Source: Kutzneria sp. CA-103260 (GTDB lineage: Bacteria; Actinomycetota; Actinomycetes; Mycobacteriales; Pseudonocardiaceae). From it: a stretch of 64,000 bases of DNA. The translations under genes and the position numbers were made by a program. The stretch spans positions 5,084,001 to 5,148,000 of the forward strand of contig NZ_CP073318.1 in the NCBI RefSeq assembly GCF_018263855.1, given 5' to 3'. Shown piece by piece: positions 17,475 to 26,377 of this stretch; positions within the stretch are counted from its first letter, which is position 1; each line of letters begins with the position of its first letter. The notes below the pieces were generated by a model. The model saw only the letters and a list, made by a program, of their open reading frames with translations. It did no database searches and had not been told where the DNA came from.

Positions 17475-18841
17475 AAGGCGTGCTGATCGACGACCTGCTC
17501 AAGGTGCTGCCGCCGGACCGAGTGGTGACGGATCCGGATGTGCTCGCCAGCTTCGCCCACGACGAGGCGGAATGGGCCCCGCACACGCTGCCGGCGGCGA
17601 TGGTGCGCCCGCGCGGCACTCTGGACGTGCAAGCCACGGTCCAACAGTGCGTCAAGCACGGCGCCCCGTTGGTCACGCGTGGTGCGGGCACGGGGTTGTC
17701 GGGCGGGGCGAACGCGGTCGAGGGCTGTGTGCTGCTGGCGCTGGACCAGCTCAACGCCATCAAGGAGATCGACCCGGTGGAGCGGCTGGCGGTGGTCGAG
17801 CCGGGCGTGGTCAACGATGATCTTCGAGCGGCGTGTGCCGAGCAGAACCTCTGGTACCCGCCGGATCCGGCCAGTTCGCCGTGGTCGACGATCGGCGGCA
17901 ACGTGGCCACCAACGCCGGCGGCGTGTGCTGCGTGAAGTACGGCGTGACCCGGGACTACGTGCTGGGCATGGAGGTCGTCACCGGCACGGGCGAGATCGT
18001 CCGGCTGGGCCGCCGCACCCACAAGGGCGTCGCCGGCTACGACCTGACCGGGCTGATGGTCGGCTCCGAGGGCACGCTCGGCGTGATCACCGAGATCACC
18101 GTGTGGCTGCGGACGAAGCGCGCCCCCGAGCGCACGGTGGCCGGCTACTTCGACTCGATCGTGGCCGCCGGCGAGGCCGCGGCGGCGGTGGCGGCGGCCG
18201 GCGTGGTGCCCTCGGCGCTGGAGCTGGTCGACCGGCACTGCCTGCGGGCGGTCGACGCGTGGAAGAACATGGGTCTGTCGGACGAAGCGGACGTGGTGCT
18301 GCTGGGCCGCACCGACACAGCCGGCGAGGACGAGGCGACGGTGATGCTGGCCTGTTTCGAGCAGGCCGGCGCGACCTGGGCGGCGATGTCCACCGACCAG
18401 GAGGAGGCCGACGCCCTGTTCTCGGCCCGCCGGCTGGCCTATCCGGCGCTGGAGCGGCTGGGGCCGGTGCTCACCGAGGACATCTGCGTGCCCACCAACA
18501 AGATCGCCGAGATGCTGGGCCGGATCGAGGCGACCGCCAAGCGGCACGACATCCTGATCGCCAACCTGGCCCACGTCGGCGACGGCAACCTGCACCCGCT
18601 GCTGATCACGCCGCTGGACGACGAGAGCGCCCGGCAGCGGGCCGAGGCGGCGTTCACCGACATCATCAACGACGCGCTGGCCCTGGGCGGCACCGTCACC
18701 GCCGAGCACGGCGTGGGCCTGCTCAAGCGGCAGGGCCTGGTGCAGGAGCTGAGCCCGGCGGTGCTGGACATGCACCGGGCCGTGAAGAAGGCGCTCGATC
18801 CGCACGGAATCCTCAACCCAGGGAAGGTTTTCGCCTCGTGA
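17471..18841 (+). CDS. GlcD-like FAD-linked 2-hydroxyacid oxidase
   Basis: A 456-residue protein with an N-terminal FAD_binding_4 (PCMH) domain (RGAGTGLSGGANAV and IGGNVATNAGG) and a C-terminal FAD-oxidase domain (NLAHVGDGNLHP, TAEHGVG). The family oxidises glycolate or D-lactate. Paired with an FMN 2-hydroxyacid oxidase, it gives the operon enzymes for both hydroxy-acid stereoisomers, which is inference. GTG 17471 is chosen because it overlaps the upstream TGA; GTG 17480 is an alternative. Confidence 0.9.
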   Translation: MKGVLIDDLLKVLPPDRVVTDPDVLASFAHDEAEWAPHTLPAAMVRPRGTLDVQATVQQCVKHGAPLVTRGAGTGLSGGANAVEGCVLLALDQLNAIKEIDPVERLAVVEPGVVNDDLRAACAEQNLWYPPDPASSPWSTIGGNVATNAGGVCCVKYGVTRDYVLGMEVVTGTGEIVRLGRRTHKGVAGYDLTGLMVGSEGTLGVITEITVWLRTKRAPERTVAGYFDSIVAAGEAAAAVAAAGVVPSALELVDRHCLRAVDAWKNMGLSDEADVVLLGRTDTAGEDEATVMLACFEQAGATWAAMSTDQEEADALFSARRLAYPALERLGPVLTEDICVPTNKIAEMLGRIEATAKRHDILIANLAHVGDGNLHPLLITPLDDESARQRAEAAFTDIINDALALGGTVTAEHGVGLLKRQGLVQELSPAVLDMHRAVKKALDPHGILNPGKVFAS

Positions 18842-20220
18842 CCGTGATCAACACCACCTCCGGCCGGATCCGCGGCGAGGTCGTCGACGGCATCCACCGC
18901 TTCCGGAGCGTGCCCTACGCCGCCGCGCCCGTGGGCGAGCTGCGCTTCGCCGCGCCCCGACCGTCCACTTGGGACGGTGAGCGGGACGCCACCAAGCCCG
19001 GCCCGATCGCGCCGCAGGTCAACCGCAGCCTGCCCGGCCTGGACCTGGCCGCGCTGATCAGCAACGACGGGCCGCAGGGCGGCGACTTCCTGACCGTGGA
19101 CGTGCACACCCCGGACCCGGCCGCCGGCTCGCTGCCGGTGATGGTGTTCATCCACGGCGGCGCGTTCGTCGGCGGCACCGGCACGGCCGTGCTGTACGAC
19201 GGCCGGGGCTTCGCCCGGCGTGGTGTGGTCATCGTGACGATCAACTACCGGCTGGGTGTCGACGGTTTCCTGGCGCTGGACGGTGGCGACACCAACAACG
19301 GCCTGCGGGACCAGATCGCGGCGCTGCACTGGGTTCGGGACAACGCGGCGGTGTTCGGCGGCAATCCGGACAACATCACCGTGTTCGGCGAGTCGGCCGG
19401 CGGGGTCAGCGTTGCCTGCCTGCTCGGTTCTCCGTTGGCGCGTGGCCTGTTCCGGCGTGCCATCGTCGAGAGTGGACACTCGGACATGGTCCGCGACCCG
19501 GACCGGGCCCGGAAGATCGCCGAGCACGTCGCCGCGAAGCTGGGCGTGTCCCCCACCGCCGAGGCGTTCCGCGGGTTCACGACCGAGCAGCTGCTGGCGG
19601 CCCAGATGGCGATCGCCACTCCGGGCGCCCTGCCGGACCTGCGGGACGAGCACGGCGTCGACCCGCTGTACGGCATGACTCCGTTCTGCCCGGTGCTCGG
19701 CGACGACGTGCTGCCGGCGCAGCCGCGTGAATCGCTCAACGCCGACGTGGACCTCCTCGCCGGCTTCAACGCCGAGGAGATGAAGCTGTACTTCGTGCCG
19801 ACCGGCGTGCTCGCCGCGGCCACCGACGAGATGGCGTTGGCGCTGCTGTCGGCCAGCCGGCCGGACGCCGCCGAGGTGCTGGGCAAGTACGGCCTCGGCC
19901 AGGACCCGGCCGGCGAGGTGCTGTCCCGGGCGCTGACCGACCTGGTGTTCGCCGACGGCGTCCGGCGGCTGTTGGCCGAGCACCCGGGCCGCAAGTTCGG
20001 CTACCGCTTCGAGTGGCGGTCGCCGCAGTTCGACGGCCAACTCGGCGCGTGCCATGGCCTGGAGATGCCGTTCGTGTTCGACAACCTGGCCATCGCGCGG
20101 GAGCTGGTCGGCCCGGACGCGCCGCGGGAGCTGGCCGCGGAGATGAACGCGGCCTGGGTGCGGTTCGCCGAGACCGGCGACCCCGGCTGGGAGGCCGGGG
20201 TCGTCAAGGCCTTCGGCTGA
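18838..20220 (+). CDS. Type-B carboxylesterase
   Basis: A 460-residue alpha/beta hydrolase of the carboxylesterase/para-nitrobenzyl esterase family. It has the oxyanion-hole motif HGGAF, the nucleophile elbow GESAGG (Ser near residue 185) and a family-typical late His in ACHGLEMPFVF. No signal peptide is present, so it should act in the cytosol. GTG 18838 overlaps the preceding stop as GTGA and is preceded by GGGAAGG. As the last gene of the TetR-controlled operon it probably hydrolyses an ester that is substrate or intermediate for the oxidases. Confidence 0.9.
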   Translation: MTVINTTSGRIRGEVVDGIHRFRSVPYAAAPVGELRFAAPRPSTWDGERDATKPGPIAPQVNRSLPGLDLAALISNDGPQGGDFLTVDVHTPDPAAGSLPVMVFIHGGAFVGGTGTAVLYDGRGFARRGVVIVTINYRLGVDGFLALDGGDTNNGLRDQIAALHWVRDNAAVFGGNPDNITVFGESAGGVSVACLLGSPLARGLFRRAIVESGHSDMVRDPDRARKIAEHVAAKLGVSPTAEAFRGFTTEQLLAAQMAIATPGALPDLRDEHGVDPLYGMTPFCPVLGDDVLPAQPRESLNADVDLLAGFNAEEMKLYFVPTGVLAAATDEMALALLSASRPDAAEVLGKYGLGQDPAGEVLSRALTDLVFADGVRRLLAEHPGRKFGYRFEWRSPQFDGQLGACHGLEMPFVFDNLAIARELVGPDAPRELAAEMNAAWVRFAETGDPGWEAGVVKAFG

Positions 20221-20235
20221 TCAACGACCGGCTGG

Positions 20236-20613
20236 TCAACGACCGGGAGCCGGCGTCGACGCCGGGGGCGTCCAGGTGGTCGGCGGGTGCGCCGGCGTCG
20301 TCGAGTAGGTCGGCGGCGGCGTGACCTGCGGCTTGGACGTCACCGGTGAGGTCGGCAGAACGGTCGTGGGCAGCGCGGTCGTCGGCAGGGCCGTGCTCGG
20401 CAGCGCGGTCGTCGGCAGCGCTGTGGTCGGCAGCGGGCTGGTCACCGGCGGGGTGACCGACACCGGCGAGGTCGGGAGAGCGGACGACGTCGGCACGGCG
20501 GTGGTCGGCAGCGGCTGCGGCGCGCCCCCGGACGCCGAGGTCGCCGCCATGGCGACCGTGCCAGCCCCCAGCACGCCGGCGGCGACCGCCGCCACGACGA
20601 TGGCCTTACGCAT
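20236..20613 (-). CDS. Exported Pro/Thr-rich repeat protein
   Basis: A 125-residue protein that starts at MRKAIVVAAVAAGVLGAGTVAMA, a clear Sec signal peptide. The rest is low-complexity Pro/Thr/Ser, with LPTTA-type pentapeptides in the middle. ATG 20613 follows GAGAGGAC; an upstream in-frame start would add a hydrophilic leader before the signal peptide and is rejected. No enzymatic domain is seen. It lies downstream of, and co-directional with, a sigma and anti-sigma-like pair, and may be a wall-spanning or mucin-like product of that regulon. Confidence 0.75.
   Translation of the reverse strand: MRKAIVVAAVAAGVLGAGTVAMAATSASGGAPQPLPTTAVPTSSALPTSPVSVTPPVTSPLPTTALPTTALPSTALPTTALPTTVLPTSPVTSKPQVTPPPTYSTTPAHPPTTWTPPASTPAPGR
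20363..20437 (-). repeat. Five 15-bp tandem repeats encoding LPTTA units
   Basis: Five consecutive 15-bp units of the form GTSGTSGGCAGSGCG (plus strand, imperfect) encode the LPTTA/LPSTA pentapeptides of the exported protein. The units differ at a few positions, so this is an older in-frame expansion. Confidence 0.8.
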
Positions 20614-20697
20614 GGAGTGTGTCCTCTCGATCAGCGGATCTGACACCACTTCCATGCGGCCCGAACCGGATCTGTTGCAGCGGGGCCAAAAAAGGTT

Positions 20698-21054
20698 TCA
20701 GCGGGAGACGGTCGTCGGCAGGGGCGACGTGCTCAGCGACGTGTGCGGCGGCGTCACGGCGACCGACGTCGGGGTCACCAGCGCGGTGGGCGTCGTCGTG
20801 GTAGGCATCGTGGTGGTGGTCACGGGCGCGGCCGGCGGCAACTGCGTCGGCGGCGTCGATGCGCCCCGTTGCAGCAGCACCAGGCTGACCACCACCACCG
20901 CCAGCACGGCCGCGGCGGTCAGCACCGGGGCGTAGCGGCGGATCGGCCGGCGGGCCTGCGCCCGGGCCCGGATCGCCGGCCCGGACAGGGTCGAGTGCAC
21001 CCGGTCGGCCCGAGCCGCGAGCATCCGCCGCAGCTCGTCCTCCTCGTCACTCAT
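20698..21054 (-). CDS. Single-pass anti-sigma-like membrane protein
   Basis: A 118-residue protein with a short charged cytosolic N-terminus (about 40 residues), one transmembrane helix (YAPVLTAAAVLAVVVVSLVL, about 41-60) and a Pro/Thr-rich outer tail. Its gene overlaps the end of the SigE-family sigma gene by 8 bases. That layout is typical of a membrane partner or anti-sigma factor, although no zinc-binding HxxxCxxC motif is present. Function is inferred from context only. Confidence 0.7.
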   Translation of the reverse strand: MSDEEDELRRMLAARADRVHSTLSGPAIRARAQARRPIRRYAPVLTAAAVLAVVVVSLVLLQRGASTPPTQLPPAAPVTTTTMPTTTTPTALVTPTSVAVTPPHTSLSTSPLPTTVSR

Positions 21055-21538
21055 GACCCCTCCACGCGCGTTCCGACGTCCCCAGAACCGACCTCAGCGC
21101 CGCGAGCCCGCGGCTGATGTGGGACCGCACGGAAGCCTCGCGGACCCCCAGCACGGCCGCGATCTCCGTGTCGGTGAGGTCCTCGTAATAACGCAGCACG
21201 ACCGCCGCTCGTTGCTGCCGGGGCAGTTTTCCCAGCTCAAGAGCCAGGCGCTCATCGGGCTCGGACCACTCCAGCCCGACCGGCGTCTCCGGGATCTCGG
21301 CCGTCGGCCGGATGTGCCGGGTGCTCCAGCGCCGCCGCCACGACAGGAACTCGTTGGTCACGGCCCGTCGCACGTAGGCGTAGCGGGAGCCGTCCAGGGT
21401 CTCCCAGCGCGGGTAGACGCGGATCAGCACCTCCTGCACCAGGTCCTCGGCTTCGCCCTGCCCGCCGGACAGCAGCGTGGCGTAGCGGACCAGCGCCTGC
21501 TGGTGGGAGTGCACGAAGTCATCGAACGACTGGTCCAT
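21047..21538 (-). CDS. ECF sigma factor, SigE family
   Basis: A 163-residue RNA polymerase sigma-70 factor of the actinomycete SigE/ECF type. Region 2 (about residues 8-75; LVQEVLIRVYPRWE) and region 4 (about 105-155; LPRQQRAAVVLRYYEDLTDTEIAAVLG) are both clear. It overlaps the downstream membrane protein by 8 bases, so the two are co-translated and probably interact. The inducing signal is unknown. Confidence 0.92.
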   Translation of the reverse strand: MDQSFDDFVHSHQQALVRYATLLSGGQGEAEDLVQEVLIRVYPRWETLDGSRYAYVRRAVTNEFLSWRRRWSTRHIRPTAEIPETPVGLEWSEPDERLALELGKLPRQQRAAVVLRYYEDLTDTEIAAVLGVREASVRSHISRGLAALRSVLGTSERAWRGHE

Positions 21539-21573
21539 CGAACGCTAGACGCCCACCCCGGCCAAAGCGTTGC

Positions 21574-24500
21574 TCACAGCTCGTCCATCGCCTTGTAGAT
21601 CCGCTTCTCGGAGACCGGGTAGGCGGTGCCCAGGGTCTGCGCGAAGTAGCTGACCCGCAGCTCCTGGATCATCCAGCCGATGGTGCGCAGCGGCTTCTCC
21701 ACCGGCTCGCCCGGCGGCACCGCGGCCAGCAGCGCCCGGTACTCGGCGGTGATCTCGGCGATCTCCTCGGTGCGCTGCACGTCCCGCTGCGGGTTCTCGG
21801 GCAGCTTGTCCAGCCGCCGCTGGATCGCCTTGAGGTAGCGCTCCACGTCCGACAGCCGCTGGTAGCCGAACTCGGCGGCGAAGTCGGCGTGCACCAGGCC
21901 CCTGATCTGGGCCCGGATGTCGGCGACGGAGGCGTCCGGGGCGAACTTGGCCGCCGCCAGCTGCCGTTCGGCGGCCTGGGCCTCGTTGAGCACCCGGCGG
22001 ACCTGGTTGACCACGTCCAGCGCCGTCTCGTTCAGGCCCTGGCGGGCCCGGACCAGCAGCTTCTCGAAGCCGGCCTGGTCGAACGCCGGGCCGCCGCCGT
22101 CGGCGACCAGCTTGTCCACGGCCGTGGCGACGCAGTCGGCCAGCAGCGCCGGCACGCCGCCGTGCGGGTTGCGGCTCAGCGTCAGCTTCGCGTCGTTGCT
22201 CAGGCTGCGGACGATCAGCTTCACCGGGGACGGCAGCTGGAGCAGCAGCAGCCGCCGGGTGCCCAGGACCATGGCCGCCCGCTGCTGGGCGGCACTGTCC
22301 AGCAGCTTGATGTCCACGTGATCGCCGCGGTCGACCAGCGACGGATAGGTGGTCACCTCGTAGCCGGTGACGGCCTGCCGGTGCGAGCGCGGCAGCGTGC
22401 CGAAGTCCCAGGTCGTGACGCCGGTGCGCTCGATGTCGTTGGGGGCGGCGGACAGCGCGGCCCGCATGGTGGCCCGCAGGTCCTCCTTGATCGCCGCCAG
22501 GTTCTTGCCCTCGGCCAGGGTGCGGTCCCGTTCGTCGACCACGTGGAAGGTGGTCTTCAGGTGCTCGGGCACCTGGTCCAGCTGCCAGGCCTCGCGCGGG
22601 ATGTCCACCCCGGACAGGGTGCGCAGCTCCCGTTCCACCGCCTCCAGCACGTGCTGGTCGTCGGCGCCGATCCGGTCGACCACGGCCTGGGCGAAGGTCG
22701 GGGCCGGCACGAAGTTGCGGCGGATCTGCTTGGGCAGCGACTTGATCAGCGAGGTCACCAGCTCCAGCCGCAGGCCCGGGATCTGCCAGGCCAGGCCGTC
22801 CCCGTCGACCTGCCCGAGCACCGGCAGCGGCACCCGCACGGTGACGCCGTCGTCGCGGCGGCCCGGCTCGAACCGGTAGGTCAGCGGCAGCTGCACGCCG
22901 CCCTGCGTCCAGTGGTCCGGGTAGTCGGCCTCGGTGATGCCGCCGGCGCTCTCGTTGACCAGCATCTCCGGGTCGAACGTGAGCAGGTCGGGCTGCTCAC
23001 GGCGGGTCTTCTTCCACCACGTGTCGAAGTGGCGCACGGACACCACTTCGGCGCCGACCCGCTTGTCGTAGAAGTCGAACAGGGTCTCGTCGTCGACCTT
23101 GATGTTGCGCCGGCGGACCCGGTCCTCGAGTTTGTCCACGTCGTCGAGCAGCTTGCGGTTGTGGTGGAAGAACTGGTGGTTGGTGCGCCACTCGCCGTCG
23201 ACGAGGGCGTGCCGGATGAACAGCTCGCGGCTCACCTCGGGGTCGATGCGGCCGTAGTTGATCCGGCGCGCGGCCACGATCGGCAGGCCGTACAGGGTGA
23301 CCTTCTCGGTGGCGATCACCGCGCCCTGTTTGGCTTCCCAGTGCGGCTCGCTGTAGTTGCGCTTGACCAGGTGCGCGCCCAGCTTCTCGGCCCACTCCGG
23401 CTCGATCTTGGCCACGGTCCGGGCCCAGAGCCGGGAGGTCTCCACCAGTTCGGCCGCCATCACCCACTGCGGCTGCTGCCGGGACAGCGTCGATCCCGGG
23501 AAGATGGCGAACTTCGCGCCGCGGGCGCCGAGATACTCGGTGGGGCCCCTTCGCCCAGATCCCGTTGTCACGACACCCTTCGTGACGACGTCCTTCATGC
23601 CCAGGTGGGACAGCAGGCCGGCCAGCAGCGACAGGTGGATGCCCTTGGTGTCGAGCTCACCGCCGTTGACCGAGACGCCCTGCCCCTTGACCACCTGGCG
23701 CAGCTGGGAATAGATGTCCTGCCACTCGCGGACCCGCAGGTAGTTCAGGAACTCGGCCCGGCACATCTTGCGGAACTGGTTGGAGGACAGCTCCTTCTGC
23801 TGCTCCCGCAGGTAGTTCCAGAGGTTGAGGAAGCTGATGAAGTCGCTGTCGGGATCCCGGAACCGGGCGTGCTGCTGCTGGGCCTGTTCCTGCTGCTCGG
23901 TCGGCCGCTCGCGAGGGTCCTGAATGGACAGTGCGGCGGCGATCACCATGACCTCGCGCACGCAGCCGTTCTCCTCGGCGGCCACGACCATCCGGGCCAG
24001 CCGCGGGTCGACCGGCAGCTGCGAGAGCCGGCGGCCGATCGGCGTCAGCTTGTCCTTGTCGAGCGCGCCCAGCTCCTGCAACAGGCCGATGCCGTCGTTG
24101 ATGTTGCGCCGGTCCGGCGGGTCGATGAACGGGAACGCCGCGATGTCGCCGAGGCCGGCGGCGATCATCTGGAGGATGACCGAGGCCAGGTTGGTGCGCA
24201 GGATCTCCGCGTCGGTGAACTCCGGCCGGCTCTCGAAGTCCTCCTCGGAGTACAGCCGGATGCAGATGCCCTCGGAGACGCGGCCGCAGCGGCCCTTGCG
24301 CTGGTTGGCCGAGGCCTGGGAGATCGGCTCGATGGGCAGCCGCTGCACCTTGAGCCGGTGGCTGTAGCGGGAGATGCGGGCGTTGCCCGGGTCGATCACG
24401 TACTTGATGCCGGGGACCGTGAGCGAGGTCTCGGCGACGTTGGTGGACAACACGATCCGCCGGCCGGTGTGGCGCTGGAACACCCGGTGCTGCTCGCCGA

Positions 24501-25485
24501 ACGACAGTCGGGCGTAGAGCGGCAGGATCTCGGTGTTGCGACGATCCTGTTTGGACAGCGCGTCGGCGGTGTCGCGGATCTCCCGCTCGCCGGACAGGAA
24601 CACCAGGATGTCACCGGGGCCCTCGGCGCACAGCTCGTCCACCGCGTCGGCGATGGCCTGCACCTGGTCGCGGTCCGGGTCGGCGTCCGGGTCCTCCGGG
24701 TCGATCACCGGGCGGTAGCGGGTCTCCACCGGGTAGGTGCGGCCGGAGACCTCGACGATCGGGGCGTCGCCGAAGTGCCGGGAGAACCGCTCCGGGTCGA
24801 TGGTGGCGGAGGTGATGATCACCTTGAGGTCGGGGCGGCGCGGCAGCAGCTGCTTGACGTAGCCGAGGATGAAGTCGATGTTGAGGCTGCGCTCGTGGGC
24901 CTCGTCGATGATCAGCGTGTCGTAGCGGGACAGCAGCCGGTCGCTCTGGATCTCGGCCAGCAGGATGCCGTCGGTCATCAGCTTGACCAGGGTCTGGTCG
25001 CCGACCTGGTCGGTGAACCGGACCTTGTAGCCGACCACCTGGCCCAGCTCGGTGCGCAGCTCCTCGGCCACCCGCTCGGCCACCGTGCGGGCGGCCAGCC
25101 GGCGGGGCTGGGTGTGGCCGATCACACCGCGCACGCCCCGGCCCAGCTCCAGGCAGATCTTGGGCAGCTGGGTGGTCTTGCCGGAGCCGGTCTCGCCGGC
25201 CACGATCACCACCTGGTTGTCCCGGATCACGTCCAGGATGTCCTGGCGGCGCTGGCTGACCGGCAGCTCCTCCGGGTAGCTGATCCGCGGCACCGCCGCC
25301 ACCCGGGCCGCCAGCTTGGCCTGCGCGGCCAGCACCTCGTCGTCGATCTGGTCCAGGGCGGCGCGGCGTTTGGCCTCGTCCCGGATCTTGCGGGCGCCGT
25401 CGATACGCCGGCGCAGCCGATGCTCGTCGCGCAGCATCAGCTGGGGCAGGTCGATGTGGGCAGCAGTCACCGGTAGCGATCCCAT
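21574..25485 (-). CDS. hrpA: ATP-dependent RNA helicase HrpA
   Basis: A 1303-residue DEAH-box helicase of full HrpA length. Walker A is GETGSGKTTQLPK and the DEAH box is DEAHERSLN. The helicase C, HA2 and OB-fold regions follow, with a long HrpA-specific C-terminal extension. In bacteria HrpA unwinds RNA and helps resolve stalled or collided ribosomes. I chose ATG 25485 (MGSLPVTAAH) to match the family's N-terminus; ATG 25521 and GTG 25470 are alternatives. Monocistronic, with a divergent neighbour. Confidence 0.93.
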   Translation of the reverse strand: MGSLPVTAAHIDLPQLMLRDEHRLRRRIDGARKIRDEAKRRAALDQIDDEVLAAQAKLAARVAAVPRISYPEELPVSQRRQDILDVIRDNQVVIVAGETGSGKTTQLPKICLELGRGVRGVIGHTQPRRLAARTVAERVAEELRTELGQVVGYKVRFTDQVGDQTLVKLMTDGILLAEIQSDRLLSRYDTLIIDEAHERSLNIDFILGYVKQLLPRRPDLKVIITSATIDPERFSRHFGDAPIVEVSGRTYPVETRYRPVIDPEDPDADPDRDQVQAIADAVDELCAEGPGDILVFLSGEREIRDTADALSKQDRRNTEILPLYARLSFGEQHRVFQRHTGRRIVLSTNVAETSLTVPGIKYVIDPGNARISRYSHRLKVQRLPIEPISQASANQRKGRCGRVSEGICIRLYSEEDFESRPEFTDAEILRTNLASVILQMIAAGLGDIAAFPFIDPPDRRNINDGIGLLQELGALDKDKLTPIGRRLSQLPVDPRLARMVVAAEENGCVREVMVIAAALSIQDPRERPTEQQEQAQQQHARFRDPDSDFISFLNLWNYLREQQKELSSNQFRKMCRAEFLNYLRVREWQDIYSQLRQVVKGQGVSVNGGELDTKGIHLSLLAGLLSHLGMKDVVTKGVVTTGSGRRGPTEYLGARGAKFAIFPGSTLSRQQPQWVMAAELVETSRLWARTVAKIEPEWAEKLGAHLVKRNYSEPHWEAKQGAVIATEKVTLYGLPIVAARRINYGRIDPEVSRELFIRHALVDGEWRTNHQFFHHNRKLLDDVDKLEDRVRRRNIKVDDETLFDFYDKRVGAEVVSVRHFDTWWKKTRREQPDLLTFDPEMLVNESAGGITEADYPDHWTQGGVQLPLTYRFEPGRRDDGVTVRVPLPVLGQVDGDGLAWQIPGLRLELVTSLIKSLPKQIRRNFVPAPTFAQAVVDRIGADDQHVLEAVERELRTLSGVDIPREAWQLDQVPEHLKTTFHVVDERDRTLAEGKNLAAIKEDLRATMRAALSAAPNDIERTGVTTWDFGTLPRSHRQAVTGYEVTTYPSLVDRGDHVDIKLLDSAAQQRAAMVLGTRRLLLLQLPSPVKLIVRSLSNDAKLTLSRNPHGGVPALLADCVATAVDKLVADGGGPAFDQAGFEKLLVRARQGLNETALDVVNQVRRVLNEAQAAERQLAAAKFAPDASVADIRAQIRGLVHADFAAEFGYQRLSDVERYLKAIQRRLDKLPENPQRDVQRTEEIAEITAEYRALLAAVPPGEPVEKPLRTIGWMIQELRVSYFAQTLGTAYPVSEKRIYKAMDEL

Positions 25486-25594
25486 GTGAATTCTCGGAGC
25501 TTGATCTCTCAGAGTAGCCATCCGCGGTTCGGGCACGCGCGTGGATTTCTCCCCTCCCAGTCTAGGTGACCGGCGAGCCTGCCATGATCTGTCG

Positions 25595-26377
25595 GTGCCG
25601 CATCCCGACAGCACGCTGCTCCGCTCGCTGAACACCGCCATCGACGACGGCCTGCTCGCCGCGCTCGGTGAGGCCCGCAGAGTCTCGTTGGCGCACTTCC
25701 CCGACACCCCGTCCCCCGGCGACGCCGCCCGCTGGCTCGGCACCCGCATCGCGCTGCGCCGGCTGGGCGTGCGCGTGGCGTACCAGTGCCTGCCGGAGAC
25801 CCTGTCCGCCGAGGCCGTCCGGTCCGCCGAGGGTCCGCTGCTGCTCGCCACCCCCGTCGACACCAGTCTGCTCGCCTCGGTCGACGTGCCCGTGGTGCCG
25901 CTGTTCGACCTCAAGGTGCCGCCCCTCACCCTCGCGCTGGGGGCGTTGCCGCGGCTCGGCACCGTGGAGGTCGACGTGGTGTGGCACTGTGCCCCGCCCG
26001 CCGGCGTGGACGGCCGCGTCGTCTCGTGGAGCTCCCCCGACCTCGGCCACAACCCCAAGCAGGTCGTCGCCGCCCGGGCCAGCTCCGAGCTGCGGTCGCG
26101 GGCCTCCCGTGACCCCGAGTTCGCGCGCCGCACCTGGCGGGCCCTGTCCGCGACCTTCGTGCCGCTGGCCAAGGCCCACGTGCAGCACGCCCTCACCGTG
26201 CTCGGCGGCGGGCGAGTGCTCGTCACCGACGACCTCGACGCGCACCTGCTCGCTCTGCTGGCCGGCATCCCGCACGTCGTGGTCGGCGAGCCGGCCGGCG
26301 GCGTGCCCGACAGCTCCCTCGTCCGCACCGCTTCCGACGTGCGCGAGGCGAGTGAGGTGGCCCTGGAGCTGCTCTAG
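25595..26377 (+). CDS. Polysaccharide pyruvyl transferase-like protein
   Basis: A protein of about 260 residues. An early HFPDTPSPGDAARWLGTRIALRRLGVRV segment and a late VLVTDDLDAHLLALLAGIPHVVV segment both follow the pattern of polysaccharide pyruvyl transferases (there D-x-P-x-x-G-D and TDRLHxH). The R-L-H of the usual late motif is D-L-D here, so activity may differ. Starts are uncertain: GTG 25595 and GTG 25541 are both open and neither has a strong ribosome binding site. It stands alone, without other glycan genes. The stop overlaps that of the convergent epimerase (CTAG). Confidence 0.65.
   Translation: MPHPDSTLLRSLNTAIDDGLLAALGEARRVSLAHFPDTPSPGDAARWLGTRIALRRLGVRVAYQCLPETLSAEAVRSAEGPLLLATPVDTSLLASVDVPVVPLFDLKVPPLTLALGALPRLGTVEVDVVWHCAPPAGVDGRVVSWSSPDLGHNPKQVVAARASSELRSRASRDPEFARRTWRALSATFVPLAKAHVQHALTVLGGGRVLVTDDLDAHLLALLAGIPHVVVGEPAGGVPDSSLVRTASDVREASEVALELL

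Noticed and set aside
20363..20437. LPTTA repeats as sortase sorting signals
   Set aside because: They are internal tandem repeats with no following hydrophobic segment and basic tail.
21889..25476. Very long plus-strand open frame opposite hrpA
   Set aside because: Composition is that of an antisense shadow in high-GC coding DNA; hrpA on the other strand has all helicase motifs.
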